In this document: positions 19,454 to 28,006 of the stretch, one piece after another | Numbering within the stretch: the stretch's first letter is position 1 | Layout: every line of letters starts with the position of its first letter | DNA from: Pseudomonadota bacterium | Lineage (GTDB): Bacteria; Pseudomonadota; Alphaproteobacteria; Rhizobiales; Rhizobiaceae | Direction of reading: 5' to 3' | NCBI GenBank assembly: GCA_023390055.1 | Contig: JAEWDP010000070.1 | Location: 15,080 to 79,079, forward strand | Length of the DNA stretch: 64,000 nucleotides | Notes under the pieces: generated by a model | The model's input: only the letters and a program-made list of their open reading frames with translations | What the model was told of the DNA's origin: nothing | Database searches by the model: none | Translations under genes and position numbers: made by a program

Positions 19454-20893
19454 ATGGTTGATAATGTTCAATCGCAAATTGGGCGCGCCTACCGCCAGTC
19501 TGGGCAATCAACAGCATTTGGCGGATTGGCGCATGGCGCAATATCCTGGGTCATCGCTGGAGCAGACTTCCTGTATCTTCTGGTCGCCAGCACTGCGGTC
19601 TTCGTACTATATAACGAGTGGAATGTTTCGGTAAGTTCCGATCCGTTTCATTATGTCGGTATCGGTCTTGTCATCGCCATGTGTTTCGTGCTGGCGATGC
19701 ACAGTGCCAATGCTTATCGCACCGGAGCCATCTTGCTCCACCGTCTTCAGATAAGGTTGATCTGTACCCTCATTCCAGCGACGTTGGCCTTCCTCCTCAC
19801 GGTCTTCTTTTTCTTGAACCTTGGTTCCTCAATATCGCGGGGCTCAATCGTTGTCGCGACGGCTGCGTCTATCAGTGGGCTTGTAGGCCTTCGCTATTTT
19901 TGGCGCTGGGGGATTCCTCATGCTCTATCAAGAGGAACATTCGGGCGACGTCGAGTTCTACTGATCTGTAGTAGCAGCTTTCCAGTTTGGAAACTTCAGG
20001 CAAACGCAATCTCCAGCGGCACCACGGTTTCAGAGATCATACGTTTCTCAGAAGATGGAAGCCTACCCGACGATTTTTTTGCGACTCTTGCAACTGCACA
20101 ACGGAACAATCTTGATGAGGTTGTCGTCGTGTGGCGAGATGCTGACATGTCCAGGCTCGAAGCCCATCTGGTCGCTTTGCGTCGGTATGCACTCCCTGTC
20201 AGTGTGGCTTTCGATGGTGTCATCGGCACGATCGCTTCTGGATCTGTACATCGTATTGGTGAATTCTCTGCGTTTCAGGCACAACGACCACCATTCACCC
20301 CACTGGAGAATGTTATAAAACGGCTGTTTGATATCTGCTTCTCTTTTGTAACACTGGTTGTTCTTAGCCCCATGATGCTGGTCGTCGCGCTTTGCATTAA
20401 ACTCGATACAAGAGGGCCGGTCTTGTTCAAGCAGGTGAGAAAGGGGTATGGGGGTCGCACATTCCGTATCATCAAGTTCCGAAGCATGACTGTTCAAGAG
20501 GACGGGCCGGAAATACGCCAGGCAGTCCGTAATGATCCACGCATAACGCGCATAGGCGCTTTTATTCGCTCGACTAGCATTGATGAGCTGCCACAGTTCT
20601 GGAACGTCCTGATGGGCGAAATGTCAGTTGTCGGTCCTCGGCCACATGCACTTGCTCATGACGATTATTTTGAAGCTCAGATTGGGGACTATGTTTTTCG
20701 CCAACACGTGAAGCCGGGACTGACCGGATGGGCACAAATAAATAGATGCCGTGGTGAAACTCCCGATCTTAAGAAGATGGAAGAACGTGTTCTTCACGAT
20801 CTGTGGTACATCAATAACTGGTCGATGTTCCTCGACCTCAAGATCATTTTCCGGACAGCCTTTCAGCTCCATGATACCCGTTCAGTTTACTAG
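19454..20893 (+). CDS. Polyprenyl-phosphate glycosyl-1-phosphate transferase (WcaJ/ExoY type)
   Basis: This 479-residue membrane enzyme would start repeat-unit synthesis by moving hexose-1-phosphate from UDP-sugar to undecaprenyl phosphate. The N-terminal half has four or five transmembrane segments and a CoA-binding-like soluble domain. The C-terminal catalytic half shows [57 protein letters not shown] and [11 protein letters not shown], all core bacterial sugar transferase motifs. The full-length form (not the short ExoY form) fits the undecaprenyl-phosphate glucose phosphotransferase subfamily. It faces the PLP decarboxylase tail to tail, with the two stop codons sharing a CTAG. It is the likely committed step of the EPS pathway in this locus. 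Confidence 0.94.
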   Translation: MVDNVQSQIGRAYRQSGQSTAFGGLAHGAISWVIAGADFLYLLVASTAVFVLYNEWNVSVSSDPFHYVGIGLVIAMCFVLAMHSANAYRTGAILLHRLQIRLICTLIPATLAFLLTVFFFLNLGSSISRGSIVVATAASISGLVGLRYFWRWGIPHALSRGTFGRRRVLLICSSSFPVWKLQANAISSGTTVSEIIRFSEDGSLPDDFFATLATAQRNNLDEVVVVWRDADMSRLEAHLVALRRYALPVSVAFDGVIGTIASGSVHRIGEFSAFQAQRPPFTPLENVIKRLFDICFSFVTLVVLSPMMLVVALCIKLDTRGPVLFKQVRKGYGGRTFRIIKFRSMTVQEDGPEIRQAVRNDPRITRIGAFIRSTSIDELPQFWNVLMGEMSVVGPRPHALAHDDYFEAQIGDYVFRQHVKPGLTGWAQINRCRGETPDLKKMEERVLHDLWYINNWSMFLDLKIIFRTAFQLHDTRSVY

Positions 20894-22116
20894 TATGTGG
20901 AACGCGTAATCTCTGACATTCCGTCTGCATCGACTAGTATTTCACGTGGCAATCCATGGCTGATAAAATGGACGGGGCTGGCGCTCGGCCCATAAGCGCC
21001 ACACATATGAATGGCAACAAGATCTCCAGACTCTAAAATCGGCAAGTTGACACCAAGCGCCAGTCGATCGATCGAGGTGCATAGTGGCCCAACAAGGTTT
21101 ACCTTTTCTGTGTCTCCCGTGCCTCCAATCTTGTGCATCGGGTAGTTCCGATGGACGACCATCCCAAAGTGCCCGCTGGCGGGAAGGTTATGGTTCATGC
21201 CGCCGTCACAAATTGCGATTTGTTCACCTCTGGACTTCTTTTTGGATACGACCATCGTCACAAAGTAACCCGCCTCCCCAACCAGATACCTTCCAAGTTC
21301 AAGAACAAGCTGTGATTTGGTAAAGCGTGGCTTTGACTGCAGTTGGTCAAGCAATGGTATTGTTTCCGCGGCCACAGCTTCAAGATCGATTGGACGATCA
21401 CTGTCATGATAGGGAATTCCAAGCCCGGACCCGAACACGAGCTTTCGCGGAGTTATGTCGTGAGCTTCACAGACATCTTGGAATATTGATATAAAGTTGG
21501 CGTAGTTCTGGCACACTGCGTCAGCTTTGAGGCATTGAGTTCCCGCATAGATGTGAAAACCTGTGATCTCTAGCCATTCAAGTGCTGCAATTGTTGTGAT
21601 TGCATCTGCACAATCTTCAACATCGATGCCGAACGGAGACGGTTTACCAGCCATTTGATCACCAAAGCCTCTTGGTATTGACTGCGGTGACAATCGGATC
21701 AGAACGTGCTGTCGCTTCTCCATGGCTGCTGCAATTCGATTGGCAGCATGTGCTTCGTGAACAGACTCCAAAACCACCTCACCAATGCCGCCCGCGATTG
21801 CTTCGAGGAGATCCTCTTCCTTCTTTGCAGGTCCCGTGAAGCTTAATTGTTTGGCTGGCCATCCGGCAGCGATCGCCAATCTGAACTCTCCTATTGACGA
21901 GATATCCAGGTAGTCGACCAACTCTCGCATCCGCTCGAGCAAGGCGGGGTTTGGGTTACTTTTAACAGCAAAGCTGAGACAGAAGCGATTGGCAAAGGTT
22001 TTCATCAAGTGATCACGACGGGTCTCGATCTCACCCAGAAAATATATATATGCCGGCGTCCCGAAGCGATTGGCAGCTTCTGCCAACCAGAGATCGAGTG
22101 TGGCAGGTTGATACAT
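20890..22116 (-). CDS. PLP-dependent decarboxylase, exosortase-A-system type
   Basis: A 408-residue fold-III PLP enzyme of the ornithine/diaminopimelate decarboxylase superfamily. The PLP lysine lies in SFAVKSNPNP, the phosphate-binding glycine-rich segment reads VFGSGLGIPYHD, and the C-terminal AICDGGMNHNLPASG and CGAYGPSASPVHFISHGLP blocks match what I know of the subfamily named pyridoxal-dependent decarboxylase, exosortase A system-associated. It starts on the last base of the ACP stop (TAATG), so it is the third gene of a tightly coupled ligase-ACP-decarboxylase operon. A reasonable role is decarboxylating an amino-acid-like group, possibly while carrier-bound. The true substrate is unknown. 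Confidence 0.88.
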   Translation of the reverse strand: MYQPATLDLWLAEAANRFGTPAYIYFLGEIETRRDHLMKTFANRFCLSFAVKSNPNPALLERMRELVDYLDISSIGEFRLAIAAGWPAKQLSFTGPAKKEEDLLEAIAGGIGEVVLESVHEAHAANRIAAAMEKRQHVLIRLSPQSIPRGFGDQMAGKPSPFGIDVEDCADAITTIAALEWLEITGFHIYAGTQCLKADAVCQNYANFISIFQDVCEAHDITPRKLVFGSGLGIPYHDSDRPIDLEAVAAETIPLLDQLQSKPRFTKSQLVLELGRYLVGEAGYFVTMVVSKKKSRGEQIAICDGGMNHNLPASGHFGMVVHRNYPMHKIGGTGDTEKVNLVGPLCTSIDRLALGVNLPILESGDLVAIHMCGAYGPSASPVHFISHGLPREILVDADGMSEITRSTY

Positions 22117-22349
22117 TACGACACCGCTTCAGCAAATCTCATTATCCGTGAAGGAGTATCAAAGTTTTCGAGCGTTACATCTTCGGTCGAGACCGCGATG
22201 CCAAGTGATTGTTCGATAAACATGATCAGGTTTACCATTGATACTGAATCCAAGAGCCCTGAAGAGAAGAGGGCACTTTCCGCACCCACGTCTTCAGCGA
22301 CCAATGTTTCTCTCAGGAAATCCAACAGTGATCGCTCCGTTAATTGCAT
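22116..22349 (-). CDS. Acyl carrier protein (phosphopantetheine-binding)
   Basis: A 77-residue acidic helical protein with the carrier motif SGLLDSVSMVNLIMFIEQ, in which the serine after Asp is the expected phosphopantetheine site. A GGAGG lies seven bases before the ATG, and the gene overlaps the end of the upstream ligase gene by ten bases. The stop shares a base with the decarboxylase start. The carrier is probably loaded by the adjacent AMP ligase and converted to holo form by the phosphopantetheinyl transferase at 14604 or a housekeeping one. Such free-standing carriers accompany the exosortase-type ligase/decarboxylase pair. Confidence 0.88.
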   Translation of the reverse strand: MQLTERSLLDFLRETLVAEDVGAESALFSSGLLDSVSMVNLIMFIEQSLGIAVSTEDVTLENFDTPSRIMRFAEAVS

Positions 22350-23971
22350 CGTACTGCCTCCTCTAATGTTGAATTACTTTGCTCCTGGGCGCTTTCATGA
22401 TCTGCAGCGGTCGCCTCGCTGGTGCAGCGCATGATCACCTCGGGTCGATCAAGTTTCCCGCTTGCCGTGCGCGGCATGGGCCGCAGCCAAAAATGGCAAC
22501 GTTTTGGCACCATGTAACTTGGCATGGCGCTGCGACAGTAGACGAGTAGTTCATCTTTACTGAGTTCGGGCGTCAGCGGAGTGACCGCGACGTGGATGGC
22601 TTGCCCAAGATTGTCATCGTCGACAGCAAATGCGACAACCTCAGAGACGACATCGCTTCGATACAGCAGATCCTCCACTTCGTCCGGGCTCACGCGAAAG
22701 CCGCTTGTCTTGATCATCGTGTCACGGCGGCCGACAAACCACAGCATTCCGTCTGCATCAATCCGAACAGTATCGCCACTGTAGACCACAGGCTCATTTC
22801 CAATGAGGTGAAACAGTTCAGGACAGGGTCGAATCTTTTCAGCGGTAGTATTGGGTTGTCCCCAATAACCAAGACTGACCAATGGCCCTCGATGGACGAG
22901 TTCACCTTCCTCCCCATCCCCGGCAATTCCTTCACCCGTCTTGATCACGTAGATTTCGGCATTCGGGATGGCTTGCCCTATGGATCCCATTTTTGAAGCA
23001 AACTGTTCAGGTGGTAGATAGGTTGATCGAAATGCCTCCGTTAGTCCGTACATGAGGTAGATGTCCACCCCGGGAAATACCGAAGGCATTTTGTCCAGGA
23101 CGTTGGATGGTATGCCCCCGCCAGAATTTGTCACAAGCCGCAGCGCAGGGAAACACCGGGGGCATGCATTCAATGCACGCACAACCTGCCCCCATAGTGG
23201 CGGTACGGCTGCGAAACCCGTCACCCGGTGACGTTCCATCGTTGCAATGATCTCCATCGCTAATGGAACGGCTTGGTGAACAACTGTTCCACCCAGCAGC
23301 ATCATTGTTGTCAGTTGGTTGAGCCCATAATCAAAGCTGTATGGTAGTACGCTCAAGAGCCGATCTTGTGATGACAGTTTCAGATAGCGAGCCACAGATC
23401 TCGCGCCCGTCAGGATGTTGCTGTGACTTAGCATTACTCCCTTTGGCATTCCCGTGGACCCTGATGTATAGATAATCATTGCCAGATCAGTCGAAAGCCG
23501 ACGAGGAGAGACGGCAACCTTCACCTTGGTGAGTTGGTCGCTTCTGGAATATTGGCCATCATCAGGAGTTACACCGTCAACTAGCACATGCCTGAGACAG
23601 CTGGGAAGATCTTGATCCGCCAGCCTGGCTGCCATTCTGGGTTCCACCATAAGGCAGGCCGCCCCGCAGTCCTGTACTACATACATCACCTGCTCAATCG
23701 TCCATTGTGCATTGACATTGACGATAACAGCTCCGAGCTTTGCAATTGCAAACATCGCTGCGACCTCAGCCGCACTTTTCCGAAACTGGATAACCACGCG
23801 CTCGCCAGGTGAAATACCTTGTTGTTCCAGACGGCCCAAGAATTCGTCCGTGAGCATCGTCAGCATTGAATAGGTGATCTCACGATCGTTTTCGATGATT
23901 GCTATTCTTGCCCCGCCTTCCGGCAAGTTATCACTCAGCAATTGATCAAATGTCATTGCCAGACTGCTCAT
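22340..23971 (-). CDS. AMP-forming acyl-CoA/acyl-ACP ligase, exosortase-A-system type
   Basis: A 543-residue ANL-superfamily adenylating enzyme. The start at 23971 is favoured because TAGGAG lies about seven bases upstream; a TTG two codons earlier is too close to that site. Visible motifs are the P-loop YTSGSTGMPKG, LMYGLTEAF, VYSGDTVRIDADG and the C-terminal catalytic-lysine region TASGKLDRPE. The context of ligase, ACP and decarboxylase is the arrangement described for exosortase-A-associated ligases. It would activate a carboxylic or amino acid and load it onto the 77-residue ACP. The natural substrate is not known. The three genes run convergent to wcaJ. Confidence 0.88.
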   Translation of the reverse strand: MSSLAMTFDQLLSDNLPEGGARIAIIENDREITYSMLTMLTDEFLGRLEQQGISPGERVVIQFRKSAAEVAAMFAIAKLGAVIVNVNAQWTIEQVMYVVQDCGAACLMVEPRMAARLADQDLPSCLRHVLVDGVTPDDGQYSRSDQLTKVKVAVSPRRLSTDLAMIIYTSGSTGMPKGVMLSHSNILTGARSVARYLKLSSQDRLLSVLPYSFDYGLNQLTTMMLLGGTVVHQAVPLAMEIIATMERHRVTGFAAVPPLWGQVVRALNACPRCFPALRLVTNSGGGIPSNVLDKMPSVFPGVDIYLMYGLTEAFRSTYLPPEQFASKMGSIGQAIPNAEIYVIKTGEGIAGDGEEGELVHRGPLVSLGYWGQPNTTAEKIRPCPELFHLIGNEPVVYSGDTVRIDADGMLWFVGRRDTMIKTSGFRVSPDEVEDLLYRSDVVSEVVAFAVDDDNLGQAIHVAVTPLTPELSKDELLVYCRSAMPSYMVPKRCHFWLRPMPRTASGKLDRPEVIMRCTSEATAADHESAQEQSNSTLEEAVRCN

Positions 23972-24094
23972 GACCAACTCCTACTGCACGTTCATTCGCT
24001 TTGTCGCCTTCATGATCCGGCTAACGAGGTTAGGACGACGAACACTTCGAATCCGAAGGGATGCAATGACCTTCGAATGGGTCCTGTGTTGTCA

Positions 24095-25084
24095 TCAGGA
24101 CATCACCAGATCCAACGTCCTGGCGATGTCTTCCCACTCAACCCGAAATCCATTACCTGCAGGATCCGCGATGACGAAAGCATATGCCTGCCCCTGTCGA
24201 TCCGTTGAAATCTTCATTGCAGAAACAACACGATCAGGAGGTTGAATCACGACCAGACTGGCATCATTCGCCATAACCGTCATTCCATGAGCCAGGTGAC
24301 TTCCTTCGACACCGGCGACAACGCGTGCACCTGCACAAGCTTCTAGAATTTGGTCTAATGAAGCCTGCGCCGGATCAACAATCCGAAATCCACGATAGTG
24401 AGCCAGCTTCTCCGATATCTCTTGCTCATTATGCAACAATCTCTGATCACCACTGCTCCCCCGCAACAAGAATACGCCAGGGTGCGCCTCAACAGACGAC
24501 CCCACCAGTTGGGTTCTAATCATGTCAGCGCGTTCGCGTTTGCTATCGTTGTGACCTTCGTCGTTAAAGATGATGACCTGATCAAAGTGGGTGTCACCAA
24601 TTACGGTCGCGCTAAAGCCGAGACGCTCACTATACTCGCGTTGATGCTTGGTGAGCGACGCCCGGGTTCGTACTGGACGTTCACTGGCGTGCGCAAGCCA
24701 ATACGCAACGCAGTCATCCAGTAACCAGTTTCCAAACCATCGGTTACCCATCCATGTCTCGAAAATTCCTGCTTCCTTCATCGCAACTTTCGGACGTCTA
24801 TAGATTGGCAGGCGGCTTCGCCTTGAACGTAAGATAACGGCACCTTTCGAGGTATATAGAGTGCCATCGAGAAGATCGACATCCTTCAGTCTGTACCCCC
24901 AGGTTGCAGAATGATGACTGATGTAGCCGCCCCGAAATCCACGAACGATCTCGTCGACGCTACCGAACGCAGCAGTACGAATGCGGTCCAGTTGGCCCGG
25001 CAAAAAGAGAGCTGGTGAAATATAGCGCTTCACTGGAGGAGAAATCATCCAGCGTTCCACTGCCAAGGTCTCCAACTCGGGCAT
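24095..25084 (-). CDS. Glycosyltransferase family 61 (DUF563) protein
   Basis: A protein of about 329 residues from the ATG at 25084 (GGGAAA upstream). The frame stays open to a TTG at 25180, but those extra 32 residues look non-native. The C-terminal half has the GT61/DUF563 pattern: VFLLRGSSGDQRLLHNEQEI (Arg and Asn-Glu conserved), GFRIVDPAQASLDQILEAC, and ARVVAGVEGSHLAHGM in place of the usual vGphGAgLtn. Family members transfer xylose, GlcNAc or other sugars. In bacteria they are common in capsule and EPS loci. It lies upstream of the ligase-ACP-decarboxylase trio on the same strand with a 123-base gap. Acceptor and donor are unknown. Confidence 0.75.
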   Translation of the reverse strand: MPELETLAVERWMISPPVKRYISPALFLPGQLDRIRTAAFGSVDEIVRGFRGGYISHHSATWGYRLKDVDLLDGTLYTSKGAVILRSRRSRLPIYRRPKVAMKEAGIFETWMGNRWFGNWLLDDCVAYWLAHASERPVRTRASLTKHQREYSERLGFSATVIGDTHFDQVIIFNDEGHNDSKRERADMIRTQLVGSSVEAHPGVFLLRGSSGDQRLLHNEQEISEKLAHYRGFRIVDPAQASLDQILEACAGARVVAGVEGSHLAHGMTVMANDASLVVIQPPDRVVSAMKISTDRQGQAYAFVIADPAGNGFRVEWEDIARTLDLVMS

Positions 25085-25394
25085 GGTTTTCCCGATGCAT
25101 TTGTTGAAATGGTAGTTGATTGGCCGCCAAGACAGCACGTGTTTCCCCCCTGCCCGATCCGCCCCCGAAAACAGTCGCAAACGGATGACGGATCATTTCA
25201 CATCTTCTCAACAAAAAGGGCTACGCTTTGCGGCCATTTCCCTACTCATTTGGTAGGAGTCGCAGTTTACAAAGACAAGATAGGCTGATCTGCAGTGCAA
25301 TACGGGCTGAAAGAAATTCTCGTAGATGGTGGCGGGTAAACATAGGAAACCATTGACATATTGCTTATGGAGCCAGCAGGAATGCAGGCCCTGC

Positions 25395-26528
25395 TCAAGA
25401 CTTTGGCATGCCGATACCAAACCGCCACGTGAACCGGATTATGCGTGAAATCTTCCTCAACGTCGAACCGATTTTGCCCGGATCGGGCTCATTATAGGCT
25501 CGTTGCGAGTAGTTCACATAGTTCGTCAGGAAAACCAGCCGCTGAACAAGAGAGCAGTCTTGGGAAGGTGGCTGGCTGCGATACTTGTCAAGGAAGGCTA
25601 AGGCGTGAGCGTGGACTTGGCGCGCTTGCGCCATTTCAAGGTCTGACCCCGGGGTTATCTCAACGTTATCCAGGCTGGGGCTTCCTCCTTCGAGCCATGC
25701 CGCAGTCAGAGCCGCCACATAAAAGCTGCCGAGCGGTGTAAGATGCACTTCATCACGAAACAATGTCGCTACCCGCTCAGAGGGCGAAAGTCCTTCAAAG
25801 CCAGACAGGTCCTCACGGCTCCACAGGACATCTGCCAGATATGCGAGCGCCATCGCAGCAGGCAGAACCTGTATCTGATCCAGACGACCTTGTGCAGTAA
25901 ATCTGACATTGATCCGGCCAATTATACAGGCCCAGATTGGCTGAGCGGCTCGTTCATAGGAAATCCAGTCGGTGGGATTATTGACCGAGGAACGGTTTAT
26001 CCATGGAACCAGAAATATGACCCTTGTTGCCGGATTTGCCTCCATTAGCATCTCATGTGCATGCATAAGAGACGATATCGTTCTTTCCCACAGTAATGCG
26101 TCAAGTACGCGATGTTGCTCAGTGATGATCGTAACGTCAAACGTCTTGGTGGCATGGTGATCGGCGGGATCATGCAATATGTTCCCCATTTGCTGTCCGA
26201 TGCCACTTTTCGAACCGCTGCTCACTGTGCTCTCCAGCATATGAAGACGTTGTCGAATGGATGAGCCAGGCAGATAATGAAGTTCCCAGGCTATATCTTC
26301 GCCTCGAGCCGCAAATAGTTGCTGCAGATCCTTGGAAAAAGCGGCATCAGTCAAACTATGGCCGGAGACTAGTATGTTCATTGCCGGTGCGTTTCCATCC
26401 TCCTTTTTTGAACCGCTTATGTGGTTTGGGAATGCGACGCTTCCTGTTGTCAGAAACAGGAGCTGGAACAGTACAATAACCATGCATGGTTCGATCTTCC
26501 TGGATGCATCCTTGGATCGCAACATCAT
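25395..26528 (-). CDS. Predicted exported or membrane-anchored SGNH-hydrolase-like protein
   Basis: A 377-residue protein with a hydrophobic N-terminal stretch (CMVIVLFQLLFLTTGSVA, residues 15-32), consistent with a signal peptide or membrane anchor. It then reads MNILVSGHSLTDAAF, a GxSxxxD-like block I with a possible nucleophile Ser. Near residue 260 is DEVHLTPLGSFY, which fits the catalytic Asp-x-x-His block V. This is the pattern of SGNH/GDSL esterases and acyl-transfer enzymes, several of which acetylate or deacetylate exopolysaccharide. Blocks II and III are not obvious, so family membership is moderate. It lies in the EPS locus, divergent from exoF, and ends 310 bases before the GT61 start. 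Confidence 0.6.
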   Translation of the reverse strand: MMLRSKDASRKIEPCMVIVLFQLLFLTTGSVAFPNHISGSKKEDGNAPAMNILVSGHSLTDAAFSKDLQQLFAARGEDIAWELHYLPGSSIRQRLHMLESTVSSGSKSGIGQQMGNILHDPADHHATKTFDVTIITEQHRVLDALLWERTISSLMHAHEMLMEANPATRVIFLVPWINRSSVNNPTDWISYERAAQPIWACIIGRINVRFTAQGRLDQIQVLPAAMALAYLADVLWSREDLSGFEGLSPSERVATLFRDEVHLTPLGSFYVAALTAAWLEGGSPSLDNVEITPGSDLEMAQARQVHAHALAFLDKYRSQPPSQDCSLVQRLVFLTNYVNYSQRAYNEPDPGKIGSTLRKISRIIRFTWRFGIGMPKS

Positions 26529-26734
26529 CCAAACCCCGACGATGGATATGATCGATCCTACCGCCCCAAACGATCCGTAAAACCTATCAATTGTACGTGC
26601 CAGTACGCCTAAAGAAGCAGGACAGTGCTCACTGGGTGCGACGACGCATTGCCTCTACCTCTTTGAGCCTTGTTCTCAATTCAACGGCGGATGGCGTACT
26701 CTAGCAATGAACGAGAGGGGCATGGGGGAGACAC

Positions 26735-26755
26735 CATGATCAGGCACAGATCATG
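26735..26755. promoter_or_regulatory. Inverted repeat covering the exoF-like start codon
   Basis: CATGATC at 26735-26741 and GATCATG at 26749-26755 form perfect 7-bp arms around the spacer AGGCACA. The right arm contains the ATG start (26753-26755) of the export gene. It could be an operator palindrome or an mRNA hairpin that hides the initiation codon. It may also be chance, since GATC is common. Confidence 0.4.
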
Positions 26756-28006
26756 CGATTGTTAATAGTTGTATTTTTCATTTTCCTCGCTGCTGGGAAC
26801 GCACCCGCACACGCACAGACTGCCTATGCTCTTCAGCCAGGAGACAGTATCCAGGTATGGATGGCGCAATCACAGGATCTACGACGCGAGATCACTATCG
26901 GCCCTGATGGCAACGTTTCTTTGCCTCTAGCAGGGCATATTCATGCTGAAGGGTTGACCCTTCAGCAATTGGAAGAGGCGGTAAGGACACGTCTGAAGCC
27001 GCTATTCAAACAAGTTGATCTGACACTTATGTTGCGGCCGGCACATGAACCGGTCATCTATGTTGTAGGTGAGGTTACGACACCTGGATCCTTTCCATAC
27101 AGATCCGGAATGACGGTCTTGCATGCCGTTAGTGTTGCTGGTGGAATCTATCGCGCGGCGATCCTCCCAGCAGATCAGGATCGGTCCGTCCTCGTAGCCC
27201 GTCAAATCGAAGACGCAGAGCAATCTATGCGGGAACTTTCAGCCCGGATCCTTCGTTTGGAGGCAGAGATCGCGGGACGCAAATCCATTATCGCTGCCGA
27301 TGGCGGAGCCGTTGATCCTCTGTTGGCGCAAGAGCAAGCCCTTATGGAGGCCAGGCAACTCAGCGTGTCTACGATGGAAGAAGCTGAGACGCAATCCGAG
27401 CGATTGAACGAACGCAATGCACAGGCTCTTCAGGAACAGATGGCTACACTTACCCATCGCGTCGCGCTGAGCAAGGAGCGCCTCGAAAGTATATCAGCAC
27501 TGATTGCTCGTGGTGGAGCAGAGAGCTCACTGAGCAACCGACAGCAGGCAGAAATTGCCGAGCTCGAGGGTCAGATAAGTCGGCTGGCGGCCGATATCGT
27601 TGTCAGTGAAAGGGCCGCAGCCGCAGAAAGTGCTCGCTACAAGGCGGCACGGCAAGATCGCAAAACTCAGCTTTTGACTGAGCTGCAGGCCACGCGGCGC
27701 GCCCGTGAGGAAACAGCTCAACGCTTGTCCGATAACCAGCGCATCATGTCGATTTACGGTGCAAGCACGGCGGCGGCACAGGACCGCGCGCAACGTAGCC
27801 TCGACTATACGATATTACGGATCCAGGATGGAAATCCGGTGGAACTTGAAGTGACCGAGACCTCATCACTTCAACCAGGGGACCTTTTACGTGTCCGATA
27901 CCACGGTGGCCCACTAGTCGAACAGTCGAGTGAACATCGTGGCGTAAACCCCATCGCAATGTCGTCAGCCCAAAGCCCTCCTCTCATCCGGGAGGCAGCG
28001 CAATGA
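26753..28006 (+). CDS. exoF: Polysaccharide export protein, ExoF-type (OPX family)
   Basis: A 417-residue exported protein with a clear signal peptide (hydrophobic LLIVVFFIFLAAG, cleavage near AHAQ). The polysaccharide export domain follows (YALQPGDSIQVWMAQ, VSLPLAGHIHAEGLTLQQLEE), then a soluble-ligand-binding beta-grasp segment (VIYVVGEVTTPGSFPY, VLHAVSVAGGI). Residues 150-360 are rich in heptad-like Glu/Arg/Leu and should form a long coiled coil, which is characteristic of the rhizobial ExoF branch rather than classical Wza. It is the first gene of an export operon with the Wzz-like, kinase-like and GT2 genes, and its stop overlaps the next start (ATGA). The symbol is by similarity. Confidence 0.87.
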   Translation: MRLLIVVFFIFLAAGNAPAHAQTAYALQPGDSIQVWMAQSQDLRREITIGPDGNVSLPLAGHIHAEGLTLQQLEEAVRTRLKPLFKQVDLTLMLRPAHEPVIYVVGEVTTPGSFPYRSGMTVLHAVSVAGGIYRAAILPADQDRSVLVARQIEDAEQSMRELSARILRLEAEIAGRKSIIAADGGAVDPLLAQEQALMEARQLSVSTMEEAETQSERLNERNAQALQEQMATLTHRVALSKERLESISALIARGGAESSLSNRQQAEIAELEGQISRLAADIVVSERAAAAESARYKAARQDRKTQLLTELQATRRAREETAQRLSDNQRIMSIYGASTAAAQDRAQRSLDYTILRIQDGNPVELEVTETSSLQPGDLLRVRYHGGPLVEQSSEHRGVNPIAMSSAQSPPLIREAAQ

